This document shows positions 16,796 to 25,607 of a stretch of 64,000 bases of DNA, piece by piece. The DNA comes from Anaeromonas frigoriresistens. GTDB lineage: Bacteria; Bacillota; Clostridia; Tissierellales; SIT17. Position 1 is the first letter of the stretch. The number at the start of each line of letters is the position of its first letter. The translations under genes and the position numbers were made by a program. Below the pieces are notes generated by a model. It was not told where the DNA came from, made no database searches, and worked only from the letters and a program-made list of their open reading frames with translations. The DNA lies in NCBI RefSeq assembly GCF_016820655.1, contig NZ_WSFT01000053.1:372001-436000 (forward strand), written 5' to 3'.

Positions 16796-17353
16796 CTAAA
16801 CTCTAGATAAATACTCACCAGTTCGAGTATCTACTTTAATTTTATCACCAATGTTAACGAATAAAGGAACATTAATTACAGCTCCTGTCTCCACTTCTGC
16901 TGGTTTAGTTGCTCCTGTTGCAGTATCACCTTTTACTCCTGGCTCAGTATGAGTAATTACTAACTCAACAAAATTGGGAGCATCAACTTGGAAAGGCTTA
17001 CCTTCATAGAATTTCATAACAGCAACATCATTCTCTTTTATATATTTTATTGCATCTTCTACATTATCATAATTAAGAGCCATTTGCTCATATGTAGAAG
17101 TGTCCATAAAGTGATATAATTCTCCATCACTATATAAGTATTGCATTTCTTTTGTTTCAATATGAGCTTTTGGATATTTTTCACTAGGGTTAAAAGTATC
17201 CTCTTTAATAGCTCCTGTTTTTAAATTCTTTATTTTTGCTCTTACAAATGCTGCTCCTTTTCCTGGCTTTACGTGTTGAAAGTCAATTATCTGATAAATA
17301 TCTCCATTGATTTCAATTGTTATACCTTTTCTAAAATCTCCTGCCATAATCAT
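16796..17353 (-). CDS. efp: Elongation factor P
   Basis: A 185-residue three-domain translation factor that relieves ribosome stalling at polyproline. It begins [14 protein letters not shown] after a two-residue extension and has [18 protein letters not shown], the loop carrying the modifiable residue; Lys32 (of the MAGD numbering, in KPGKG) is the expected site. The C-terminal [17 protein letters not shown] is typical. An AGGAGG eight bases upstream supports the ATG at 17353, although the second ATG at 17347 is the usual start. Follows pepP by 12 bases, as in most Firmicutes. Confidence 0.97.
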   Translation of the reverse strand: MIMAGDFRKGITIEINGDIYQIIDFQHVKPGKGAAFVRAKIKNLKTGAIKEDTFNPSEKYPKAHIETKEMQYLYSDGELYHFMDTSTYEQMALNYDNVEDAIKYIKENDVAVMKFYEGKPFQVDAPNFVELVITHTEPGVKGDTATGATKPAEVETGAVINVPLFVNIGDKIKVDTRTGEYLSRV

Positions 17354-17365
17354 AATTGTATCCTC

Positions 17366-18436
17366 CTAAATGTTTATTTCTAATAGGTCCTTTGTTGAAT
17401 TGGATAAAACTTTATATCCATCCTCTGTTACTAGTATTAAATCCTCAATTCTTACTCCACCAAATCCAGATATATAAATTCCTGGTTCATCAGTAATTAC
17501 CATACCGGATTCCATAGGTGTTTTGGATTTATCATTATTAGCTAGCCTTGGTAACTCGTGGACTTCTAATCCAACTCCATGACCTAATCCATGACCAAAA
17601 TTATCTCCATAACCCTCTTTAGTGATTATGTCTCTTGCAATGCTATCTAATTCATAACCTGTTATTCCTGGTTTTATAGCCTTTAAAACTTCCTCTTGTG
17701 CCTTTAAAACGATATTATATATCTTTTTTTGTTCTTCAGTAGCTTTTCCTACTACTATAGTACGGGTCATATCAGAGCAATACCCTTTATATATACATCC
17801 CATATCAATCGTTACAAAATCTCCTTGTTCTATTACCTTTTCACTTGCAACTCCATGAGGCATAGAAGATCTTAATCCTGAAGCCACTATAAAACTAAAG
17901 GAAGCTCCTGTAGCACCTTGTTTCTTCATATATGCTTCTAATTCATTAGATATCTCAATCTCTTTAACTCCCGGACGGACAAAATTCAAGATATGAGTAA
18001 AAGCATCATCAGTAATCTTAGCTGCTTTAGAGATTAATTCTACTTCTTCATCATCTTTAATCATTCTTATCTTAGTTAAAAGTCCTTTTAAAGGAATAAG
18101 TTTCAAACCTTTTACATTATTTTCTAGATTAAGTACAAATTCATATGTAATAAAATCATCTTCTACTGCAAGATTTTCTATTTTTAATTCTTTCAAAAGA
18201 TGATATATTGTATACTTCTGATCTACTTCTTTTATTGTATAGCCTTTACACTGTTCTTTTGCTTGTTCCATGTATCTAAAGTCAGTGGCAAATATTCTTT
18301 CTTCTTCAGTTATTATTATGTACCCAGTAGTACCTGTGAAACCGCTAAAATATTTTCTATTTTCTGGTTTGAAAATCAGTACTCCATCTGTATTATATTT
18401 TTTGATATTATCTAATAATTTGTTTACTCTATTCAT
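17366..18436 (-). CDS. Xaa-Pro aminopeptidase, M24 family
   Basis: A 356-residue creatinase/prolidase-type metallopeptidase (YqhT-like) removing N-terminal residues before proline. The N-terminal domain (1-125) is followed by the pita-bread domain with metal ligands in TIDMGCIYKGYCSDMTRT (two Asp), GHGLGHGVGLEVHE (His), DEPGIYI (Glu) and GVRIEDLILV (Glu). All five ligands are present. The gene is two bases from aroQ and 12 from efp; the pairing pepP-efp is widespread in Firmicutes. Dipeptidase activity is a possible alternative. Confidence 0.94.
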   Translation of the reverse strand: MNRVNKLLDNIKKYNTDGVLIFKPENRKYFSGFTGTTGYIIITEEERIFATDFRYMEQAKEQCKGYTIKEVDQKYTIYHLLKELKIENLAVEDDFITYEFVLNLENNVKGLKLIPLKGLLTKIRMIKDDEEVELISKAAKITDDAFTHILNFVRPGVKEIEISNELEAYMKKQGATGASFSFIVASGLRSSMPHGVASEKVIEQGDFVTIDMGCIYKGYCSDMTRTIVVGKATEEQKKIYNIVLKAQEEVLKAIKPGITGYELDSIARDIITKEGYGDNFGHGLGHGVGLEVHELPRLANNDKSKTPMESGMVITDEPGIYISGFGGVRIEDLILVTEDGYKVLSNSTKDLLEINI

Positions 18437-18437
18437 A

Positions 18438-18875
18438 TTATCCCTCCAAAATATTTCTTATAGCTTCTAATGCAATTAGATAAACATTATATCCAAATCC
18501 ACTTATTTGCCCATAACTTACAGGGGATATTACTGACTTTCGTCTAAACTCTTCTCTTGAATAAATATTGGTCATATGAACTTCAATTACTGGAGTCTCA
18601 ATACCTTCAATAGCATCTCTTATTGCAATACTATAATGAGTAAAAGCTCCTGGATTTAATATAATAAAATCTACATCATCATCTGATTTATGTAGTATAT
18701 CAATAATATCGCCCTCATGATTTGATTGAAAAGTTTGAAGACTATAATTCAACTCTTTACATTTATCAAAGCACTTCTTTTCTATGTTTTCTAATGTTTT
18801 TGATCCATACATTTTTTTGTCTCTTTTACCTAGTAAATTTAGATTTGGACCATTAATTATGAGTATTTTTTTCAT
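18438..18875 (-). CDS. aroQ: 3-dehydroquinate dehydratase, type II
   Basis: A 145-residue dodecameric enzyme of the shikimate pathway that dehydrates 3-dehydroquinate. Opening IINGPNLNLLGKRDKKMYG holds the catalytic Arg and Tyr; QSNHEGDIID and LNPGAFTHYSIAIRDA supply the other active-site residues, and IEVHMTNIYSREEFR ends the active site. Length is typical. It stands 69 bases from aroK, so a separate promoter in 18876-18944 is possible, and it is followed by pepP and efp. Confidence 0.97.
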   Translation of the reverse strand: MKKILIINGPNLNLLGKRDKKMYGSKTLENIEKKCFDKCKELNYSLQTFQSNHEGDIIDILHKSDDDVDFIILNPGAFTHYSIAIRDAIEGIETPVIEVHMTNIYSREEFRRKSVISPVSYGQISGFGYNVYLIALEAIRNILEG

Positions 18876-18944
18876 TATATTTCCTTTCTAAATATCTCTA
18901 TTATATATTAACATAGTTTTTAACTATTGAATAGATAGTTTGTG

Positions 18945-19526
18945 TTATCTATTTTTTATATTATTTTTATGATTTCTATGTTTTTTATGCTTATAATTAA
19001 TTTCTTTATTAATATTCCTAAAATATATCTTACTTATTTCATTAACTATGTGAAAATGATTTTTATTATCCACTCTGATTATAAAATCAGCACTATTATA
19101 GTATAACTCATGTCTACGATTTAATATATTAACAACTTCATTTGTCCAATCCTTTTTTTCAAGTAAAGGTCTTTTTTTATAGGAGTTCTTTAAATTATAT
19201 ATAATATTATCAATAGAACTTTCTAATAAAAATATATATCCGTTCCGCTTTAATAATTGTACATTTTTGGGATTTAAGATTGTTCCTCCACCTGTCGATA
19301 TTACTTTGTTTTTTTTAGTACTAACTTCCTTGACAATTCTTGATTCTAACTTCCTAAAATATCCTTCTCCATGTTTTTTAAATATCTCATCAATTGACAT
19401 ACCTTCTTTTGATTCTATTAAAAAATCTGTATCTATAAACTCTTTATGGAGTTTTCTCGCTACCCTTCTACCATTTGTAGTTTTACCTGTTCCCATAAAT
19501 CCTATTAAAACTATATTACTTTTCAT
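18945..19526 (-). CDS. aroK: Shikimate kinase with basic C-terminal tail
   Basis: A 193-residue P-loop kinase that phosphorylates shikimate with ATP. Walker A GFMGTGKTTNGRRVA, the DTDFLIE substrate motif, FRKLESRIVKEVS and the STGGGTIL loop are all present. The normal enzyme ends near residue 170; here about 22 extra residues follow, very rich in Lys, His, Asn and Arg (KHKKHRNHKNN). The tail is not part of the fold. It lies between comFB and aroQ. Confidence 0.94.
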   Translation of the reverse strand: MKSNIVLIGFMGTGKTTNGRRVARKLHKEFIDTDFLIESKEGMSIDEIFKKHGEGYFRKLESRIVKEVSTKKNKVISTGGGTILNPKNVQLLKRNGYIFLLESSIDNIIYNLKNSYKKRPLLEKKDWTNEVVNILNRRHELYYNSADFIIRVDNKNHFHIVNEISKIYFRNINKEINYKHKKHRNHKNNIKNR

Positions 19527-19549
19527 TTTATCACCAACTGTTTTATTTT

Positions 19550-19816
19550 TTACTCATGTCTAGGATTTTTAGATACTATATTTATAGCTTTTGTAATTTC
19601 TTTTATAATATCAACAGTAAATTGATTTTCCATTTGAGATAATTTAGAGTAAATCTCCCCAGTATCTCTAGCAATATATTTAGGTGGAAGATTATTTAAT
19701 GCTATAGCAGAAATGTCATCCACACATTGCTGACATTTACACATATCTGATTGTTTATTTAATACTACCTTTATATGATTCTTTACCCCAATCTCCATAA
19801 AATTATATAAAGTCAT
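19550..19816 (-). CDS. comFB: ComFB family protein
   Basis: An 88-residue protein of the late-competence ComFB family: LYNFMEIGVKNHIK, the cysteine cluster MCKCQQCVDDISAIALNNL and PPKYI. The ATG at 19816 is chosen because AGGGGGA lies six bases before it; the longer reading frame overlaps the preceding pilin gene. ComFB proteins from cyanobacteria and B. subtilis are reported to bind cyclic di-GMP and to affect type IV pili or competence. Here it closes the type IV pilus gene cluster, which fits such a role; there is no comFA or comFC beside it. Confidence 0.85.
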   Translation of the reverse strand: MTLYNFMEIGVKNHIKVVLNKQSDMCKCQQCVDDISAIALNNLPPKYIARDTGEIYSKLSQMENQFTVDIIKEITKAINIVSKNPRHE

Positions 19817-19827
19817 GTTAATTCCCC

Positions 19828-20304
19828 CTAATATTTGTTTTTCCAACCATTTTTCCAATCTTTTTTATACCCTTGTCTTATTTTATCATACATATGAATC
19901 CTACCGGTCCCCGGGGTTATAGTTATTTCAATATATTTATTATTATTGTTGTTAAATATAAGTATTGTTCCAGCCCTTACAGGTGATCCACTTGCATAAA
20001 ATTTCACCTCATTATACATGTTATTTGTGATTTTATAATTGGATTTAAAATTTACGTTTTTATGGGACTTCCCATTTAATTTAATAAAATAGTATTTTTC
20101 ATCAAGAATTATCAGATTATCAGTACTATTTCCTGCTACTTGACTTTTAGTTTTTATATGGTTTAAATCACTGACCAATTGTCTACCACAGGACCTAAGC
20201 TCTTGATCACTAAAGTCCAGTCTTGGTAAAGTAATAGCTATAATAATTCCAACAATCAATAACACAAATATCAGTTCAATTATAGTAATACCCTTATTAT
20301 TCAT
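19828..20304 (-). CDS. Minor pilin, GspH-like
   Basis: A 158-residue prepilin. The leader MNNKG is followed by a hydrophobic helix ITIIELIFVLLIVGIIIAI with Glu at position 5 of the mature protein, the hallmark for PilD processing. Later residues predict a beta-rich head with YASGSPVRAGTILIFNN, typical of GspH/FimT minor pilins. The ATG at 20304 follows GTAGGTG; a GTG nine bases upstream lies within that site. It is probably part of the pilus tip or priming complex. Confidence 0.88.
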   Translation of the reverse strand: MNNKGITIIELIFVLLIVGIIIAITLPRLDFSDQELRSCGRQLVSDLNHIKTKSQVAGNSTDNLIILDEKYYFIKLNGKSHKNVNFKSNYKITNNMYNEVKFYASGSPVRAGTILIFNNNNNKYIEITITPGTGRIHMYDKIRQGYKKDWKNGWKNKY

Positions 20305-20332
20305 AGTATACACCTACTAATGATTTATTTTA

Positions 20333-20902
20333 TTAGTCAACTCCCGGGAGAAAATCAATTAATGTGGGATTAAAGTTTAAATCTATAGGATTATCTTTAT
20401 GAATTTCAATATTAGTTGGAAACTCCCCTGTTTCAGTAGGTTTCACATCATAGGTTAATATATAAAAATCGGAAGGATATTCTTCATTAAGAAACTTAAA
20501 TTTCAAATGATAATTATTAGGATTTTCGATATCTACTTCATCATATAATATAGCTTTATTATTTTCATCGTAAAAATATAAATTAATTGAGTCGACTAAC
20601 ATATTGTCCGTAAATTTAAAATTAAATTTTGTATTATTCTTAGCCTCTGATGCATCTAATAATATACCTATAGTATAATAAGTATCTTTAACCATCAAAA
20701 TTTCTTCGTTTACATCTAGAATATAATCTTCTGGGCTAGTAGCACTTTCTACAGGGGTGAAAAGTCCTGTCTTAATTATATCAACATATCCTTGACCATT
20801 TCCATTACCGTTGTTTCCGTTTCCTGGATTTGCATAAGCAACTATCATGGGAATTAAAAGTAATATAATTAATAAAATTATTGTTTTTTTACTTATCTTC
20901 AT
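20333..20902 (-). CDS. Secreted protein of unknown function in pilus cluster
   Basis: A 189-residue protein with a clear signal peptide (hydrophobic residues 7-23, AYA-N cleavage likely) followed by a short low-complexity Gly/Asn segment (residues 25-38) and a probably beta-rich domain without cysteines. No family recognised. It stands between two minor pilin genes, 11 bases after one of them, so it is likely co-expressed and exported with the pilus. A pilus-associated adhesin or an accessory protein is a guess only. Confidence 0.8.
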   Translation of the reverse strand: MKISKKTIILLIILLLIPMIVAYANPGNGNNGNGNGQGYVDIIKTGLFTPVESATSPEDYILDVNEEILMVKDTYYTIGILLDASEAKNNTKFNFKFTDNMLVDSINLYFYDENNKAILYDEVDIENPNNYHLKFKFLNEEYPSDFYILTYDVKPTETGEFPTNIEIHKDNPIDLNFNPTLIDFLPGVD

Positions 20903-20913
20903 AGCCTTTCCTC

Positions 20914-21492
20914 CTATTCATTACGGAAATATATATTTGTATCCAAAGGTTTGGTTGAATTTTTATCTTTTTTAAAATCAAGGGTTATAGTCACTCCATT
21001 AGAATTTAACTTCTTTATTTTTATATTTTCAATATAATAAGCAACTTCCATATTAGCTTGATTAGTAGTCTGACTATATCCTAATCCATGATTATCCTTA
21101 ACCCATCCAAATTCTATTTTTTTATAATCTTCAGTTGGAGCTTTAGTAATAAAAAAAACAGATTTGTCATAGACATTAGTCTTTACTTTATATTCTAAAG
21201 TATCTAATACAAAGGCTGATATAGATATTTCTTCTCCATTATTATAGTTTTCAGTGACATCAACTTTATTCTCATCCCAAACCTTAAATATACCTTTAGA
21301 TTCAATTATTTTTTCTGTCATCAATTCTATTGAACTTCTAGCATTCTGCTGAAGAGTGATGCTCCCTTCATTCCTATCAAAATTCCTAAAATTAGAAATA
21401 AAGAAAGTGAAGAGCGCTGTGACAATCACACTTATTAATCCAATACTTAATAATAATTCAATTAATGTAAAACCTTTATTATTAACTCTCAT
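20914..21492 (-). CDS. Minor pilin, PilW/GspJ-like
   Basis: A 192-residue prepilin with leader MRVNNKG and mature helix FTLIELLLSIGLISVIVTAL containing Glu5. The head (residues 30-192) has NARSSIELMTEKIIESKGIF, a pattern common in PilW/GspJ minor pilins. It follows the PilX-like gene by 13 bases. Probably a member of the tip complex with the other minor pilins. Assignment to PilW versus GspJ is not certain. Confidence 0.87.
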   Translation of the reverse strand: MRVNNKGFTLIELLLSIGLISVIVTALFTFFISNFRNFDRNEGSITLQQNARSSIELMTEKIIESKGIFKVWDENKVDVTENYNNGEEISISAFVLDTLEYKVKTNVYDKSVFFITKAPTEDYKKIEFGWVKDNHGLGYSQTTNQANMEVAYYIENIKIKKLNSNGVTITLDFKKDKNSTKPLDTNIYFRNE

Positions 21493-21505
21493 ACTATCAT
21501 CCTAA

Positions 21506-23455
21506 TTATAAATTTAATTTCCATTCTATTATCTTAATAAACTTGTCCATATCGTTTCTACTATTATTTTCTACTCCTAACTCTTCATGTATTAGAGTAG
21601 GAATAGTTTCCTCAGGATCTTTAGTAAATAAATCTTTAAATGCTACTAGATTTTGTCCCAATAATTTTAGTAGATAGTCCTCGTCATAGGTTAACTCTAC
21701 TTTACTGCCATTTTTTATCTCTATATCATCCCCTGCTATAATAGTTCCTGTAAAATCTATTTTTCCAGACAATATAACTTTTCCACTAGTAATAATAATT
21801 CCTTTTATTGCATCATCAGCATCAATAACATTCTCACCTGTGTGAGTATCATTTTTTCCTGAGATATACACATCTTTATCAGTTATACAAATGATCTCAT
21901 TCTTCTCATTACTTAAAAAATTATCATTTTTATTGTTTTCGATATCGAGCCTATTTTTAATTGTCCCATTCTTTAATTTTCCTTTTAAGTTTTCTACTTC
22001 CCCTTGTAACTTCTTCCAATAAAAATTGTACTGGGAGACCTTTGGCTCTTTTATTTCTCCATTATCTAATGTAATTCCTAAACTAGTTATATTTGAAGCT
22101 GGAATATCAATACTCTCATTACCAAGAATTAAATTATGAGGGGTAGTCTCATTTTTATATTCTATAAAATGATTAGCTTTTCCATTAATAGATTTATTAA
22201 CAAACATAAAAGGTGGATAATAGGAAACCACATCTGTAAGATTTAATATCTTTGTATATGCTCTATAATTACCTTTTATAGAAATAGATTCCCCCGTTTG
22301 ATATTGACCATTATCGTACTTTAGTTCTTTATCTTCAAGTTCTATTTTTTCTACAAAGGAAGTTCCAAGAACTCTCATTTCATTGGTAATTTTAAGAGAA
22401 GTCCCATTTCCTAAATCACTTGATTCTATGTTAATACTACTAGAATCAGCAGGCCCAGCAACATCTCTACCATCCATATGACCATGTTCACCGTATGTAT
22501 AACCATAATAGTTATCTATTGTAATATTAGTTTTACTTCCCTCAATTTCTAAGTCATCTTTTGTATAGAGAGTTGTTATATCAACAGTAGAGTTTTTTGA
22601 TTCTTTATCAATAATAAAATTATTAGCATGGGTATCTCCAGAAAAGTCGATAGTTTTTCCATTATTTGAATTTACCCTTATATCTCCATAAGCAATAGTG
22701 TCTCCTTCTTTTACTGAAAACTCTTCGATATTACTATTAGTAGATGTTCCTATAAAGATATCTCCTTTAACATAAATATCACCTTTAATTTTTAATTCAT
22801 TTGAATCATTTTTCAAATTCTTTTCTGTATATAATCCTTTAGTAAATAATATATCCTTTGGTACTTCAACTATATTGCTATGATAATAATAACTTTGATT
22901 ATATGGAGGTTCTAATAATTTATATGAAGCAAATACCTCTCTTTTTATGTCATCCTTACTAAACTTAGATCTTATTCCAATTGTATTCTGGTCTTTATCA
23001 TATTCTGAAGTGATAATATAATTTTCTTTTTTTATCAAACTATACTTGGTCATATCATTAATTGTATCTTCTAAATTTTCCTCAATATGTTTCTTATAAG
23101 AAGCCTTAAAAACAGTTTCTTGTTTTTCATAAACTTTATCCCAATCTATACTTCCATCATCCAAAATATAGTCACTTTCTTTATCCGCAATTTTAATATT
23201 ATTTACAATTTCTGTAGCTGCCTGATTACCTATATCTATTGCTTCTTCGATTACATTGGTTAATATTAAATGAGCCTCTTCTATTCCTGCCTCAGCTAAA
23301 TATAAATTTTCTTTTCTCTTTCCACTCACTGTCTCTATTTTATAGTTAGTGACTGCTACAGAATAGATTGTAGTACCTAATACAGTTAGAATACTAAAAA
23401 CTATTAATAGCATTATTAGTACTGATCCTTTATTATTTATTGCTCTTTTATCCAT
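21506..23455 (-). CDS. Large PilX/GspK-like pilin with repeat-rich head
   Basis: A 649-residue protein with an N-terminal PilX_N-type segment: NNKGSVLIMLLIVFSIL then NLYLAEAGIEEA. Position 5 Glu is absent, as in GspK/PilX proteins that cap the pilus. The middle (about 190-420) is a series of short segments of the type GDIYVKGDIFIG and GSKTNITIDN, suggesting a beta-solenoid resembling bactofilin-like repeats. A second such stretch (GIIITSGKVILSGKIDFTG) is near 555-590. Much larger than proteobacterial PilX (about 170). Probably the tip adhesin or cap; location in the minor pilin operon supports this. Confidence 0.82.
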   Translation of the reverse strand: MDKRAINNKGSVLIMLLIVFSILTVLGTTIYSVAVTNYKIETVSGKRKENLYLAEAGIEEAHLILTNVIEEAIDIGNQAATEIVNNIKIADKESDYILDDGSIDWDKVYEKQETVFKASYKKHIEENLEDTINDMTKYSLIKKENYIITSEYDKDQNTIGIRSKFSKDDIKREVFASYKLLEPPYNQSYYYHSNIVEVPKDILFTKGLYTEKNLKNDSNELKIKGDIYVKGDIFIGTSTNSNIEEFSVKEGDTIAYGDIRVNSNNGKTIDFSGDTHANNFIIDKESKNSTVDITTLYTKDDLEIEGSKTNITIDNYYGYTYGEHGHMDGRDVAGPADSSSINIESSDLGNGTSLKITNEMRVLGTSFVEKIELEDKELKYDNGQYQTGESISIKGNYRAYTKILNLTDVVSYYPPFMFVNKSINGKANHFIEYKNETTPHNLILGNESIDIPASNITSLGITLDNGEIKEPKVSQYNFYWKKLQGEVENLKGKLKNGTIKNRLDIENNKNDNFLSNEKNEIICITDKDVYISGKNDTHTGENVIDADDAIKGIIITSGKVILSGKIDFTGTIIAGDDIEIKNGSKVELTYDEDYLLKLLGQNLVAFKDLFTKDPEETIPTLIHEELGVENNSRNDMDKFIKIIEWKLNL

Positions 23456-23466
23456 AAAATCACCTA

Positions 23467-24168
23467 TTAAACCATATTTTTATATCCTTTGAATTCTTTT
23501 AGTAGGTTACTATCTTTATACACTTTAATTATTACTTCATAAATTTTAGAACCTGATTTAAGCTCTGAATTATCACTAAAGTTTCTATATACTTGGATAT
23601 TTCCTAACTTATTTTCAATAGTAATATCTTGTTCTTTTTTGATATAAATCTTCAAAGAAATAGGACTGTCTATAGAAACTGTAAGAGTTCCTTTATCTTC
23701 TCCTGAAATATTTAACAATAAAATAATCTCGTTATTATCGATTTGAAAGGTACCATTGGAGTATCCTGTTAATGTATAACTTCCTCCTGTATTTACCTCT
23801 AAAGAGTAATTACTATATTCATCCATATCTAATTCTACATTATTAGGAATTTCATTAATATATCCTTCTTCTTCTCTTAAATATCCCTCTACCTCAGAAA
23901 TTTCTACTGCATAAGAAAAGCCATTATGTTCCGTATCATCTATTTCTTTCTCGTCAGTAGTAACAGTAATTTCCTCTGTAGACTTAACCTTTTCCATTTC
24001 CCTTTGTGCTATATAAGAGGCTACCATTTTATCATTTGATGCATTGGTTGCCTTAGCTGATCCTATGAAAAGAGAACTTATTGGTATGATTATTATACTA
24101 AGTATGGCAAGGGTGATTATCAATTCTAGTAATGTAAAACCTTTATTATTATAAATTGTTTTTTTCAT
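23467..24168 (-). CDS. Minor pilin, PilV/GspI-like
   Basis: A 233-residue prepilin with leader MKKTIYNNKG and helix FTLLELIITLAILSIIIIPI with Glu5. The text SAKATNASNDKMVASYIAQR after the helix resembles PilV/GspI. The head contains a Ser/Gly/Tyr-rich section and ends in KVYKDSNLLKEFKGY. It starts the minor pilin group, separated from pilO by 106 bases with a weak hairpin; so the minor pilins may be a sub-operon. Confidence 0.85.
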   Translation of the reverse strand: MKKTIYNNKGFTLLELIITLAILSIIIIPISSLFIGSAKATNASNDKMVASYIAQREMEKVKSTEEITVTTDEKEIDDTEHNGFSYAVEISEVEGYLREEEGYINEIPNNVELDMDEYSNYSLEVNTGGSYTLTGYSNGTFQIDNNEIILLLNISGEDKGTLTVSIDSPISLKIYIKKEQDITIENKLGNIQVYRNFSDNSELKSGSKIYEVIIKVYKDSNLLKEFKGYKNMV

Positions 24169-24274
24169 ATAATTCTCCTATTCTATCAAATCCAAAATAG
24201 AAAGCCAGCAGTCTATATACTTAAACTGCTAATATTAAATATAGATCCTACTGACATAAGCTGTTATGATAATA

Positions 24275-25042
24275 TTATTGTATTTGAAAAGGATTATCTT
24301 TTCCCTTTCTATCTTCAGATGGAGTATTTACAAAATCATCTTCTAAATCTTCAAATTTTGGTATTCCATAAAAATCTAATAAAATATTTCCTGTTACTCT
24401 GCCTTCATTTTCTATTATAGTAAGACCTCTTATTATGATACTTTTATCATAATTATCTATTAAAGATAAAAAATCAATCATTTCAAAATAATCCCCTGAA
24501 TATACCATCGTGGCAGAAAGATTCTCCACCTTTATTTCTTCCTCCGAATTTGAATTATCTTCTTCGTTATTTTGGTCATTATCACTCTCTTCAACTAAAT
24601 CTTTATTATATTTAACTATATTATTATACTGATTTACTATATTTCTAAATCTTGTATCTTCTTTTTCCGATATGTCCCTCTGACTATACTCTATGGGTTT
24701 TAGTTCTATATCAGAAAAGTTTATTCCTTCGATAGTTATATTTGAGTCATTAATAAATCTATCTAATAGAAGTATTATTTCATTTTGTTTTAATTGAGGA
24801 AACAACTTGTCAGTGGATTGAGCTATTTCAGTAGTTTTTGATTCAATATTCTTCTCTAATGTCTTTATAGAATTTATACTATCTTTCGAATCAGTTGTGT
24901 CTTTTTCAAGCTTTAAATTTTCTGCTTTAAGTTGATTTAATCGTGTGATTTGGGGGGATAATATGAAATTGTATATCAAAAAGCATACTAATAAAACCCC
25001 ACTTATAATTATCAATATCTTTTCTCTTTTACTCAATTTCAT
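24275..25042 (-). CDS. pilO: Type IV pilus assembly protein PilO
   Basis: A 255-residue inner-membrane protein with one membrane helix (residues 8-25), a coiled coil (about 30-80) and a ferredoxin-like C-terminal domain containing VENLSATMVYSGDYFEMIDF and the IRGLTIIENEG pattern. A negatively charged linker (residues 148-168) is lineage-specific. With PilM and PilN it forms the alignment platform. The start at 25042 follows AGAAGGTGAT; it overlaps the end of pilN by 14 bases. Confidence 0.88.
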   Translation of the reverse strand: MKLSKREKILIIISGVLLVCFLIYNFILSPQITRLNQLKAENLKLEKDTTDSKDSINSIKTLEKNIESKTTEIAQSTDKLFPQLKQNEIILLLDRFINDSNITIEGINFSDIELKPIEYSQRDISEKEDTRFRNIVNQYNNIVKYNKDLVEESDNDQNNEEDNSNSEEEIKVENLSATMVYSGDYFEMIDFLSLIDNYDKSIIIRGLTIIENEGRVTGNILLDFYGIPKFEDLEDDFVNTPSEDRKGKDNPFQIQ

Positions 25043-25595
25043 TTTTATCACCTTCTATTATAGAAGTAAGAACAAAAACATAATTATCATTTAATGTATC
25101 CTTGGTCATAGAAGTAATATAAACATTAGAAAAAATTATTTTATTATTTAATGTTTGCTGAAATTGTGCCAAGGAAGACCTGTCTTTTGTAGTACCATGT
25201 ATTTCTACTATTCTATCAGCGATACTCATAGAATCAAAATATATAGAGCTCGGAATACTGAAGTTTATCTCTTCAATTATATCAGTATTTATTACATCTA
25301 TTTGAGTTATTTTATTATTGATTCCTGATACTGATGTGGAGTACTCATCTAATATTTTAATTTGAGTTTGCTTCTGTTTCAATTCTGATAATTGGGTTTT
25401 GATCCCTTCAGAACTAAGGTAGCTGTTCATTTCTGCAATATTCTTCTCTAGTTTATTGACCGAATGAAAATACCAACCGGTATACAAAGAACTAATTACT
25501 ATAAAAGAAGCTATTCCTATAATTATGTATAAATTTTTATACTTCGATTCTCTTTCTTCTTCAATATAGGGGGAAAATAAATTTATATCTACCAT
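25029..25595 (-). CDS. pilN: Type IV pilus assembly protein PilN
   Basis: A 188-residue bitopic protein. The cytoplasmic N-terminus MVDINLFSPYIEEERE is a variant of the INLLP motif that binds PilM. A membrane helix at about 22-42 and a coiled coil precede a PilN domain (INFSIPSSIYFDSMSI as the family pattern). It lies between pilM and pilO in the expected order. Confidence 0.9.
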   Translation of the reverse strand: MVDINLFSPYIEEERESKYKNLYIIIGIASFIVISSLYTGWYFHSVNKLEKNIAEMNSYLSSEGIKTQLSELKQKQTQIKILDEYSTSVSGINNKITQIDVINTDIIEEINFSIPSSIYFDSMSIADRIVEIHGTTKDRSSLAQFQQTLNNKIIFSNVYITSMTKDTLNDNYVFVLTSIIEGDKNEIE

Positions 25596-25607
25596 GATTT
25601 CACCTTC

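Noticed and set aside
24169-24274. Hairpin AGCAGT...ACTGCT between pilO and the PilV-like gene as terminator
   Set aside because: Only six base pairs with a large loop and a weak, interrupted T-rich tail; not strong enough to call.
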